NCBI GenBank assembly: GCA_027596075.1
Contig: JADGJC010000059.1
Coordinates: 105,557 to 169,556 of the forward strand
Length of the DNA stretch: 64,000 nt
Direction of reading: 5' to 3'
DNA from: Rhizophlyctis rosea
Taxonomy: Eukaryota > Chytridiomycota > Chytridiomycetes > Rhizophlyctidales > Rhizophlyctidaceae
Part shown: positions 35,220 through 45,815 of the stretch, in pieces
Layout of the letters: each line of letters begins with the position of its first letter
How positions within the stretch are numbered: position 1 is the first letter of the stretch
Translations under genes and position numbers: made by a program
The notes under the pieces: model-generated
Told to the model about the DNA's origin: nothing
Seen by the model: only the letters and a program-made list of their open reading frames with translations
Database searches by the model: none

Positions 35220-36340
35220 GACGGGGTCAGCAGCATTTTGGATTGACGGGATTTATAGAGATTGACATGCACGGATTGGCAAGAGTAGAGAGTGACACGA
35301 CTGACAATTGGGGATCGACAAGAGTGAGGAGAGTAAAAAACGATGGTCGAGATTGACAGGATTGACGATTAGGGATTGACGATTGGGATTCATGATTAGG
35401 GATTGACGATTAGGGATTGACAATCGGGATTGACAATTAGGGACGACCTTGACCAGATCAACAATCACCGATTGACAAGAGTGACGAGAGTAACATGGGA
35501 TTGACGAGATTGTCGGATGACCATAAGGGATCGACGAGACCGACAATTGTACCAAGGGATTGAGGGGATAAGTACTGCCAAGAATGACGAGCGCGACAAG
35601 CGATTGCCGAGATTGTCAAGTCCATCAAAGGATTGACAACAGTACCCAGATTAGCAACCGCAACTGGCAGAGCTAGGGGATCAACACGGGATTGACAAGA
35701 TTTACGGGACTCACAAGTACTGGGATTGGCAACAAGATCAACGGAAGAGATTGACAACGTCATCAAGATTGACACAACCTTGCTACGAACGTAAAAATCT
35801 TGCTATTCTTGTCAATCTTGATGATTTTGAACAATTTCCCACACGTTCGTCAATCTTGGTGGTCTCGTTGATCTTATCCGTGCGTCAATCTTGTCTTTAT
35901 GTCAATCTTTTAGTTATGTCCATCTTATACGTATGTCAATCGTTTACATATGTCAATCTTTTTCGGTATGTCAATCTAATACTTATGTCAACCTTCTGTA
36001 TATGTCAATCTCGTTATCATCGTCCATCTTGTCGATCTGAGTGATCTGTAGTATTCCTGTCAATCTTGTCAGTTTCGTAAGTCTTGAAATCCATCTCGTA
36101 AACGCTCTTCAGTTGACTACTCTGGATTTGACAAGATATGCCGCGATTTGCAAAATGGAAGTGATTGACGAGATTGATGAGATTGACAGACGATTGACGA
36201 CGTTACCCAGTGTGGTGAGATTGACGCAAGTGAGGGTGGACGTTTGACGAGACAGCTGGGATTAACGGCTTTACCAAGATCGACAAGATGACCGAATCAG
36301 TTGGGTCGACAAGATTGACGAGATTTTGACGAAATCAAGT
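35220..36340. repeat. Strand-switching array of GATTGAC / GTCAATC words
   Basis: From 35220 to about 35780 the plus strand repeats (G)GATTGAC(A/G), about 14 times at irregular spacing. From about 35790 to 36080 it repeats TGTCAATC(T), about nine times. From 36160 to 36330 it returns to GATTGACG. Four TTAGGG words lie at 35369..35442. No gene is visible in 34947..36808. Confidence 0.75.
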
Positions 36341-36808
36341 ACTCGCTGTCAGAACTGGTTTCCTCCTTCATTTACTCTGCCGTGGAATACGTTGCTAGCA
36401 ACATTTTTCCGGCCAGTGTAGGTCGGAACAGCGATCCCCGTGAGACTTGGATACATCTATCTATGCCGGCTTGGTCCACAAAGTTCGTCGATTAAGTTTC
36501 CTTCCACGTCGTTTCTTCATTCAGAGTATTCAGCGTCTGGACGCCACCGATCATCGTCAAGCGGAAAGTCATGTAAACAAACAATGTGAAAACCCTCAAG
36601 AAACGTCACGTGGCATTGCGAGGGATTTCGCTTGTAAACATGAACCAGATCTCGGTGCGGACCCAATCAAAATCATTCAAAGGATAAGAAAAAAGAATAA
36701 TATATTGCGCTAACTGCAAAAGGAAAACAAAACACAAAATCTACAAAATATACAAAATCCCATAAACCGCACTACACTATACAACTACCCATCGACCGCA
36801 TATCCATC

Positions 36809-37899
36809 TTACCACCCCTTAGGCAAAACCCCACCATTGGTAGCCTCAGCCTGCTTCTTCAACGCAACACACTGCTCGATACCCCGCTTCTTGTACGCAT
36901 CAGTCTGCCCCGCAGCACACACAATAGAAATGCACTGCTTCAACGTCGCGGAGTGCGTGGCTTCGAAGTAGGGCACGGCGGACTTGCAGTCGGAGGGCTC
37001 GCTGTAGGAGGAGGAGGGTTGTTGGTAGGAGTCGTAGGACGGCTTGTCGTAGGAGGGTTGTTGGTAGGTGTCGTAGGTGGGGGGTTGGTAGGAGGGTTGT
37101 TGGTAGGTGTCGTAGGGCTTTTGGTAGGAGTCGTAGGTCGGGGTTTGGTAGGTGTTGTAGGTGGGGGTTTGGTAGGTGTTGTAGGTCGGGGTTTGGTAGG
37201 TGTTGTAGGTCGGAGTTTGTTGGTAAGAGCTAGGCGCCTGGTATTGCTGAGGAGCCTGGTACTGGGGAGCCTGAGGAGCAGCGGGAGCCATGAAGTAGCT
37301 GGCCTTAGTGTAGGAGTTGTACGACTTGGGTTGCTCGTAGCTGGACTTGTAGTCGTAGGACTTGGGCTGGTCGTAGGATTTGTAGTCGTCGTACTTGGGT
37401 GCCTGGTACTTGGGCTGCTCGTACTTAGGTTGCTCGTACTTGGGTTGCTCGTACTTGGGCTGCTCGTACTTGGGTTGCTCGTACTTGGGTTGCTCGTACT
37501 TGGGTTGCTCGTACTTGGGTTGCTCGTACTTGGGTTGCTGGTACCCGTAGTTGTCGTACGAGTTCTTGGGGACGATACAAGACTTGCCGTTCTCCCAGCC
37601 GTATCCGCGACCCTTGTTGTCGTAGGCGGGTTTGCTGATGGTGAGATATCAAAAATTAGATCCACGTCGACAGCGCCATACAGATCTGAAAGAACATCTG
37701 ATTGATTGTAAACAACTCACCTAACAGGGTTCTTACAGACAGGGAACCCGCTGTCGTACTGGGTGTTGTCCTTGTACGAGTTGTAAGAGTTGTCCTTGTA
37801 CGAGTTGTAAGAGTACGTGTCGTAGGCAGGTGTGGGTGCCGCGACGGCGGAGAGAGCAAAGGTAGCGAGGGTAGCGAGGAGGATCTTAGAGGAAGGCAT
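36809..37899 (-). CDS. Secreted Tyr/Pro/Gln-rich repeat protein, adhesive-like
   Basis: Exon 1 is 37899..37721 and exon 2 is 37634..36809; the intron is GTGAGT...CATCAG (86 nt); 334 aa. Residues 1-20 are a signal peptide (LATLATFALSAVAAP). Then YNSYKDN repeats, a short Cys-containing part, about eight tandem QPKYE units, Lys/Tyr/Ser stretches, three TPTYNTYQ units, and further Tyr-Gln-Pro repeats. The last about 60 residues are non-repetitive with four Cys (SDCKSAVPYFEATHSATLKQ and on). A TATAAAGG sits about 130 bp upstream. Composition and short Tyr/Lys/Pro repeats resemble mussel-foot type adhesives and cell-wall glue proteins. That points to an extracellular structural or attachment role, by analogy only. 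Confidence 0.85.
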
Positions 37900-38620
37900 T
37901 GTGTGGATCTGGTTGATTGGGGGTAAGGAGTGGAAAGGGTCTTATTGGGTATTTGAGTTATTAGCAGTGCAGGGGTGCAGATGATTGTTCGATGGTAGAA
38001 AAAATCCTGGATGGGCGGAAGGGTGGTGCTCCTTTATAGCTGAACGATTGTCAAGGGGGGCGCAATAGCAAAAAGGAATGAGAGGCGGTGCAATGCATAT
38101 TCTGGGAGGCCGGATGGTGTGCTGTGTGTTTTGTGCCAACAGCCCCATTTCTGTGCAGGATGGCTGGTGGGAGCTGGCTGCCTGTGTTCGGCCTGTGTAC
38201 AGGTGTGTGTCCCTTGTGTACAGTATATCCAAGCCACAAAAGCTGGATTCGGATGTCGCGTCAACCAGCCTCTTGTACGACAATTGCTGCGCACCACAAC
38301 GGAGGGGAAGCCGGAGGGGGTCCGGGATCCCGGTGTGAACCCTATTGGACCCTGAATGACAAATGGGCCTGGCAATTCGCCAAAAAATGCAAAAGTCAAA
38401 GTCTTTACTGACAGGTATATTGCAAACAATGCAATAAAGTGCGACGCCTGCATGCTTGCTATGATGTACATGTACAAATCTGGACTGATCCGATCCTGCG
38501 AAAAACTACATGGTGTGGAGAATCTACATATGCGTACAAGCGTAGCTAAAGGGAAACTACCTATTTGCACGCGCGGCAAAAAGCCTACATACCTACATAC
38601 AACATGCCGAAAAATGCACC
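37900..38620. promoter_or_regulatory. Intergenic with TATA box for the Tyr-rich gene
   Basis: On the minus strand TATAAAGG lies at 38031..38038, 132 bp from the ATG at 37899. The remainder up to the TMEM120 stop shows only overlapping short frames with no signature. Confidence 0.45.
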
Positions 38621-40287
38621 CTACGCATGTCCACTCCCACCTCCACTCCCCGTCCCACCCACTACCCCATTCACGCCACCCGAACTGGACACCGGTCCCC
38701 TCTGTCTCAATGTTCCCTCCGCCCCACCAGCAGCAGCACCTTTCGCTGCAAAATACCCATTCGTATCACCATTTTGAACGACAGACGCCGGCGTGGGCGT
38801 GACGAGTGGTGAAATAGGTGGACTGGCGGGTGAGTTCGGATACCGCTCCAGTTTGTTGCGGTGGGTCGTCTTCTTCGCTAGGTAGGTACGGATGGTCGTC
38901 AACATGTTGCCGGCGCCTAGGATGCCGAAGAGGGTGGCGGCAACAATGGGCTGCATGTGCAAAAGGTGGTCTGGTCAGCATCGTATTACATTCGGAACGT
39001 TATTTCCGGACGCACCTGCCACTCCTTCTCCACCTGCGCCACCCACAACTTCGTCAACATCCATGACATATACATCTGCCAGACTTGCCCAGCAACCAAG
39101 AAAGGAGTGAGAAGCAAAAACTCTCTCTCCAGCTGGTCGCTGAAGAACCCTTCTCCCGCCACCGTGTCCATAGGCCGAGCTCGATCCATCGCTACCAGGA
39201 CGTACAAGCGGGCTTGTTGGTATCGGTATTGTAGAGCTTGAATAAGAGCTATGAAGAGGGCGAAGGGGAAAAATGGTTTTCGGAATTCGTCGTAGGATGG
39301 TCCGGCAGGCCAGATCTGGTAAACACATTGGTATCAGCGGATGCAGGTAGAAAGGTGATTCGGCCGTCCAAATAGATGGTAACAAATCAACGCCTCGCCA
39401 TGGTCGCAACCATTTCGAGGCAACCCCACCATCATGCCTCCCATTGCCTCCCTCCAATTCATCAAAATCACCACTACTCACCAAAATAACTCCACTCAAA
39501 AAAATACAAATATAATGATGCGCAAACCACCAATTCCGAATCCTACTCCCATTCACCATCAAAATGTGCTCTCTAAGCACACACGTGCAATAGTAGTATA
39601 GCAACAAGAACCCAAAGATCGCGTCTAGGACTCGGCTGGTGGTGAAGAGCCATCCTACGCCGGTTAGGAGACAGGAGATGAGGGTCATGCGCATTTTGAA
39701 GATTTCGTATTCGCGTTTGTATTCTAGGCGGAGTTTGAAGGGGCGGAGGGAAAAGGGGGCGTGGTTGCCTAGGGCGAGGCGGAGGAGGATGCTGTGATAG
39801 AGAAGGCGAGAATGGTAAACAAGATGGCGCGTTTTTGATGATTGCCTGCCGCGTCAAAATCGGCATGCATCGATCCCCGGCGACTTACTGAGGTGGTCTA
39901 GGAAACTGATATTCAACATGCTTCAACTTTCGCTGCAGCGATGCAGCCATATCCCCAATCGACGTATCATGTTCCGCTACAGCTTTAGTCTGTCCCAAAA
40001 CTTTGTTTACTTTCTTTCGGTGCGCGGCCAGCTCTTTTAGACATGCTGCTTCTTCGGAGTTGACTTCTTGTGCTAGTTTGTTGTAGTTTGCTGCTCGTGC
40101 CTGGGTGGGATGGAGGTTGATTAGCGTGTTTTGGGTTTTGACATTTGTGGGTGCGTTGTGGGTTTGACAGGTCGACTTGCCACGTCAAAGTGGTGTTGAT
40201 AAACCTTACCTCCAGTGCTTTCAGGTCTGATAATAGCGTCGTATACTCCAGCAGTACGGAAGACTGTTGCTCCGAGGGTTCGGACAT
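38621..40287 (-). CDS. TMEM120 (TACAN/TMPIT) family membrane protein
   Basis: Starts at ATG 40287 and ends at 38621. Exon 1 ends ...LKALE with GTAAGG; later introns use GTAAGT, GTGAGT and GTGCGT donors, giving about five exons. The N-terminal part is a coiled coil (ARAANYNKLAQEVNSEEAAC, AAHRKKVNKVLG), then LRLALGNHAPFSLRPFKLRL with the family's LxLGN motif, then membrane helices around FGFLLLYYYCTCVLREHIL, NWWFAHHYICIFLSGVIL, PFFPFALFIALIQALQYRYQ, and RPMDTVAGEGFFSDQLEREF. These follow the TMEM120 order closely. The family sits in the nuclear envelope/ER and has a CoA-binding, ELOVL-like fold; ion-channel activity is disputed. The Pro/Ser/Gly-rich C-tail is lineage-specific. Confidence 0.85.
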
Positions 40288-41401
40288 GGTGTTTGGAAAT
40301 TTAGATAAAGGTCGCGGGAGACCAACGTGCGAGAACGGTTGGTTGACGAGGGAAAGAGATGACTCGTGGTGGTTGTGTGCAACAGTACCAAAACTGGATG
40401 ACGGACTTTCGCGCGTGCAAGCAAGACAGTGCTTCCGCCTCCCCCAGACTTCAGTGGGGACTGCGACTGTCGACGGATGGGATTGACAGGTAGGAAAGCG
40501 AGGTGATGTCAGATGCTATTTTTGACAAGCGTGGGAAGGTGGGAATGATCAAAGATTTGGTGCGGACACCTTTCGTAGGATGATGCGTTGTGGCTTAGGA
40601 GACCCGTTGGATCTTTACGCCATGGCGCGCCACGTGGTTGGATACGCACATAAAAGGGCAACTCGAAAATTTCTTTCCATCCCAAATCCATTCCGTTCCT
40701 TCTCACCAGTCTCCAGCTTCAGTAGATCTGGTCAAATTTCGTTATGCAATAGGCATTGCAACAAAGTCACGACATCATACAACCAACCTTCCAAGCTCCG
40801 ACGCTCTTGCTGTCGTTCCCTTCCGCAAGACCGCAAATCGTTGATTCGTTGTTTGCACTGAAGCCAACCACAGCAAGATCACCATCTTGGCAGTTTTCCC
40901 ACATAATCAAAAGAATTGTCATCTATCATCAACAAAACTCCACTGGCGTTTGCCACTCTGGGCAAACCATCGATTTGAGCACCTTTGAGTGTAATCGGTG
41001 AACGGAGCGGTGGAAGAGCCATATTTAGTTGGCGGACTTAAAAGACATGCCGGATTAACCCTTTGGGGGATGTGCGGTCATGTAAGAGGGTTCTCTACAT
41101 CTTATCAACACTTTATGATTGATTGTTGTATTTTGGTCTGTCTGGATGATTGGTATTCAATCATGTCGCTTGGCGCAGACACCATGTTTCTCCACTATGC
41201 TCCATCACTATCAGTGCTTGCTATCCCTTCCTAGTTCTTCTCGTGCTCAGTACAAGTGGGTAAACTTTCTCCACCAATTTTCATACCACGGCGGTTTTTC
41301 CCTGTCACCATCCACATCCAAAACTGTCCCTTCGTTCCAATGATAAAGGCGGTCAGTTAGAGGGGCGCATAAAAGGTATGAAGGCCATTCCTATTGAGAA
41401 T
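40288..41401. other. Intergenic, nothing recognised
   Basis: About 1.1 kb upstream of TMEM120 and downstream of the next minus-strand gene. Short frames only. Confidence 0.4.
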
Positions 41402-42647
41402 TCACACATGTGCTTGTCGGTGGTGGTAACGTCCAACATAGTCGATAAATTGCTTGGCTTCTCGATACAAGTCGGCACGCCCCAACCCGTCAAAGTATTT
41501 CTCCAGGCGGGCGTTTTCGGCAAAAATGGATCCTTCAAAAAGGTACAAGATACGGAAGCGGGAACAAACGTAGTCTTCAAAGCCTATTGACAACACGATT
41601 GCGGGTCAACCATCTTTGAAGTTTCGTGTACACTCATGTCTTCTTACCTTCAAAGCCTTCTCTCACTTGTAAGATGTGGTAATCAGCGAGTGTTAGGATG
41701 AACTGCAAGTAGTATCTTTGTAGAGTTGTTATCGTTCTGTCAGAGGTAGCGCCTCGTCGACGGGATTTCAGAGACTCAATTAGCGTGCGCTTCGAAATTG
41801 CAATCTTGTCGCAGTTTTCGATGGCGTCATTGGGGTTGTCGGGTTGTGAGGGTTCAGGAAGATTATTGGCTTGGGGGGTTTCAGCGGGGTTATCGGGTTG
41901 AGGGGGTTCAAAGGGGACAGTCGGGGGCGCCTTCTTGTTTGGGACTTTTGGTGGTTCCATATCGAATTCTTCGGAGTTGAGAGTGATGGCAAAATCTGCG
42001 TCGTGCTGGTGCTGCATGATTTTCATACAGGTCTTGAAGGATTTCCACTTCACAACATGGTCATCGATTTGTTTGATGATCCGTTCTTGCCGCTGCCAGA
42101 GTACAGTTCGACGGTAGGTCGCAGCAGCAGTTGCTACTCCGAGGGATGTGACGAAGGAAGAAAGTCCGTCAAATTTGTACGGGTCGGTACCTTTTGAATC
42201 AAGAAACCAGAGGCAGACGTTGATACCGATGAAAAAAATGTGAAAGATGGCTATGGCAACGGCGAGCCAGAAGACCGCTTTGCTATTGCTTAAGCAAGAA
42301 CCGCAACCATCCGTCGCCCTTGTTGAATAAGATGCTCGGTGTATTGGTGGATTTGGAGGTGACACTGGATCTGAATCTGCGTATCGTATTCATGTAAGGA
42401 TCTGGGATCTCTGAATCAGGAAGGCATGCAGCTACGGCAGATTAAGTTACCACTGGTGTCGGAAGCAGGTGCTCGCTTTGATCCAAGCAAAGGCTGGCGC
42501 TCTCTGCGTTCGGTGGAGGACGAGTCGGATGAGTCTATGGGCGTGTAGGAGCGATGTCTGTCATAAGCAGTCGTGTTTCCTCATTCCTGCTTTTGCAGTG
42601 ATATTCAATCTACCTTGACCATTGCCCAAATTTTCAGCACTTGACAT
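41402..42647 (-). CDS. Unknown two-helix membrane protein
   Basis: A clear exon starts after acceptor ACGCAG near 42374 (DSDPVSPPNPPIHRASYSTR) and is followed by a helix AVFWLAVAIAIFHIFFIGINV. A less hydrophobic one follows around FVTSLGVATAAATY. The soluble tail has a Pro-rich linker (PPQPDNPAETPQANNLPEPS) and helices to VREGFEG. Intron GTAAGA...CAATAG near 41650..41590 leads to a last exon FEDYVCSRFRILYLFEGSIF that ends at 41402. Upstream, an exon with HRSYTPIDSSDSSSTERR and a start at ATG 42647 (MSSAENLGNGQ) are likely, but the first splice junction is not resolved. No family recognised. It is probably an internal-membrane protein. Confidence 0.55.
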
Positions 42648-42954
42648 GATTCTTGATCCGTATTATGCAATCAGAGTTTTATTGATAGGACGGAACACAA
42701 AAACACTGTTATCTAGCTGGGATGTACATAAGGATCAAGTCATTCCGAAGTAAGTCAACGTGCTGAAGAGATCTATTCAACCTTCTCCGGCACGAGGTTT
42801 GCCAGTTCTTGCCAATTTCCTCGGGGTGATATCATCTAAGATTCTGAACCCGTCGGTGATCTTGCTTGGTCGGCAAATGAATGAATACACATCTTCATTT
42901 GGTGGCACTGGCATTACGAAATAGCGCCACACCTGAGACAGCGAGGAACGCACC

Positions 42955-43435
42955 GTCGATCTCTTCCCTGATCGCTACTAATTGCCCGTCAATCTCTTCC
43001 CGTCAATCCCGCTACTTATCGCCCGTCAATCTTTTCCCGTCGATCCCGCAACTGATTGCCTGTCAACCTTGGTCACTGATTGCCTGTCAATAGCTGTCAA
43101 TCTCTTCATTGCACTGACGGCCCAGCAATCTTGTCAATCCCTCATTGACTGTAAATCTTGTCCATTCCATCACTGATTGCCCGGTCAATCTTTGTAAAAA
43201 TGACTGAGGTCAATACCATCACTGATTCCCTGTCAATCTCATGAACTTTGTAAATCCCTGATTGACCGGCAAGCTCGGATTGCCCCGTCTGTCAATCTCG
43301 TAACTGCGTGATTGCCCGCCTTGTGGTAAATCCCTGATTGCCCGTCGTTCTAGTAAATCCCTGGGTGCCCGTCAATCTCCTCACTGTTTGCCCGCCAATC
43401 TCGTCAATCCCCAAAATGTCAATCTTATCAACCTC
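42955..43435. repeat. Second GTCAATC array with interspersed TGATTGCC
   Basis: About a dozen GTCAATC(T/C) words in one orientation, many within CCCGTCAATCTC or CCTGTCAATC, alternate with CTGATTGCC(C/T). The words match those of 35.2-36.3 kb. No coding frame fits the repeats. Confidence 0.75.
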
Positions 43436-43799
43436 GTCGATCCCAGCAACGAAATGCTGCTGACCACGCCGTCAACACGAACCAACTTCTATGGTAGGTA
43501 TTACCATCCACCACCCCGCCCATCCTCATGCGACAAATCACGTTTGCTATCCGCAGTAGCTTGCCCATCCCTAACTCATTTCTCCTCTTTTCAGCATTCC
43601 TCTTCGAAACCTCAATCAACTCCACTGGCACACTTACAAAACTGACATCTGCACCGCTCCGCTCGACTCCCCTTTTCCGCCTCTGAGACGTACCTAAAAT
43701 CCTCAAATCTCCACAACACAGCCATAAACCTTCACCGGACTCCTCCTCCTGAACAAGACTCCCCACCCGTCGTGCGGTTCCATCCTGCGCCGTGCGCTT

Positions 43800-44400
43800 T
43801 ACTTCGATCCTGAAGAGCGTCACGCCGAGACGGAAGGGAATGCCATGTTCCGCAACTGTGATGGTGCAGCGGGCGTCGGCGTACCCTTAATCTTTGATTG
43901 GGTGCACGGATGTTTTTCGATGTTTCGCGTTGTAATTACTTTTGCAGGCGCGACGGACTCGGAGACGAAGCGGTTGCAAACATTGCATGATAAATTTTGA
44001 TGCGAGTTAGTGGATGGTGAGTCGGTATGGCCGCTGATAGGAAAAAAGCTGTTGTGGTAGCCGCCAATCAAAAACCCAACGTTCACTTCAACGCCACTTC
44101 AAAAGAGTTTCATGAGAGAATTTAAACGGCATACCGAATGCCTCCCCACTATTACACTCCGCCCGGCTCTCCATACTATTTCGCTGCACCTTCCTTTCGT
44201 TCCGAACCTACTCACCATTATCATCGTTTAGTACGAATCCACAAGAATGACATTTCCGAATCTGCTGCCCAACCTCCTCTATACTCATCCAAGCCTTTAA
44301 AATTTCCCTCCCTGCCACCCCTTCAGACATGTAATACTCCGTTACCCTCACAGCAGGTGTCTTCAAAGTGTTCTGTTGTAGTACTTTCAAGCAATACGTT
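43800..44400 (-). pseudogene. Eroded fourth copy of the nucleotidyltransferase/SDR family
   Basis: On the minus strand, ARCTITVAEHGIPFRLGVTL at about 43875..43815 matches the Rossmann segment of the other copies (TRCMITGAEHGIPFRFALTL). About 330 bp upstream, 44390..44205 encodes KCHSCGFVLNDD, like ECYGCGVVLNSDD of copy 3, preceded by a helical part that aligns only loosely. The glycine of TG is replaced by Val, frames do not join, and no nucleotidyltransferase module is found. It sits right beside the second repeat array. Confidence 0.5.
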
Positions 44401-45815
44401 GCGACATCCCTTCATGACCGTTGCGTGAACGTGGGAAACGGTGTCCCATGCGCGCGTCGACCGAATCAGATCGCGCCGGTTGTGAGTATGGATGTTGCTT
44501 TTCTGTGCAATTCGACCCTGTTTGACAGCTTGAGTGCTATGACACGGTATACAGACCTCACCACGTGGAGGACACGTCAAGATGTGGCAGTTTGTTCAAT
44601 TTCCGCCGTCCTATCCATTGGTGCTGGTGCCCAACAACTGTGATATCGTTGTCAATGATGCATCTGCAACGGAATGCGATTCGTTCGTAAAAGCACCAAA
44701 CTCATCAAAACTCTCGGGCTTCCCTTCTCACCAACATCGAAATGGTCCCTCCGCAACGGCTTCGTCTCCGCCAAAGCCTTGATGATCAATGATTATTGAT
44801 AAGCAGGAAAACGCGAGGGACCGAAGCGCGGTCCGCAGCACTGCCCCATTATCGACCCTTATGTTCCAATCTTCCCCTTTTTGAAGATTCTGCGCAGACA
44901 CATGGGTGGGCGAGTCCCGGGCGAGTTCTCTTTGTGTTACCAGAATCTGAGGAACCCCTTCTTCCCTTCCATGTCATCAGGCTTCTATAGGTGCGCTGCA
45001 TCTCCGTTCTCCTCATATGCATATGATTTGTGCGTATTGGCAGCACGCGGAGGACATCGGGGGGACTCTGATGATGTGGGGTGATATATTAGACATTGCA
45101 AAAAGTCCACCAACCCGAATTTCCAAAAAACCTTCGAAGATATCGGAGGAATCGGACCCTGTGCGCTGGTTCAAGGACCCGTACGACGTCAAGCAAATTG
45201 AGGTGTTCCTTTCGGAGGCACAGTCATAGAATTACGCAATCATGTGATCCATCAATTGGACTACAAATGAATTTGTTTGTAAACAAAACACAACCCTTCG
45301 CTTCTCTGGCTGCGGACCCCTCCCTCCTGAAACTCGACGCTTGGATAGCGCCAAATGCTTGCAACAGGTGTCAGGAACTCCGCCAGTGTGGTCCTATTGC
45401 TTCTCGCTCTGGGTCTTTGTTCCAGCGACACCAGACCCGAAATGAACCGTAAGCCGTACGAACTGTTGGTGCGCAATGTTCGGAGTTCAGCTTCAGGGCA
45501 ATTTGAGCAGGTTGACTTGACGCCGCTCTTTGTTTGCTTGAGTTGTTGTCTCAACACAGTCGCATTGTGACTGGAATTTTGCATCCCATGGGAGAAACAT
45601 ATAAGTAGAACCGCTGGTACAGCTAGGACGGCTTGACGCTGTAAACTTGGGAAGCCGTTTAGCAGAGTTGCTTATAAGGAAAGTCCTGGTGCGCAACGTC
45701 CTGCGCTTTCTGCTGCGGTTTTGTTCAACTCGACGATCAGGCATCTGAACACATCACGCCGGCGTTTCGGCAGCAGCCCAAATCAACGGTAGAAACTTCC
45801 ATAGGCGCGTCCTCC
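44401..45815. other. Gene-poor interval, coding content unresolved
   Basis: One plus-strand frame from ATG 45355 (71 aa) begins with a hydrophobic stretch like a signal peptide (SVVLLLLALGLCSSD), but nothing else supports it. A palindromic TTTGTTTGTAAACAAA lies at 45272..45287. Confidence 0.3.

Noticed and set aside
35220..36340. CRISPR or bacterial-type promoter (-35 TTGACA) array
   Set aside because: The words are 7-8 bp with irregular spacing and no equal spacers, and the context is eukaryotic, so neither reading fits.
36953..37705. 250-codon plus-strand frame with repeating GLLVLGLLVL
   Set aside because: It is the mirror of the QPKYE codon repeats on the other strand; another minus frame with TSNPSTSNPS is the same artefact.
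44138..44428. Plus-strand frame beginning MPPHYYTPPGSPYY
   Set aside because: It overlaps the eroded family copy on the other strand and has no further support.
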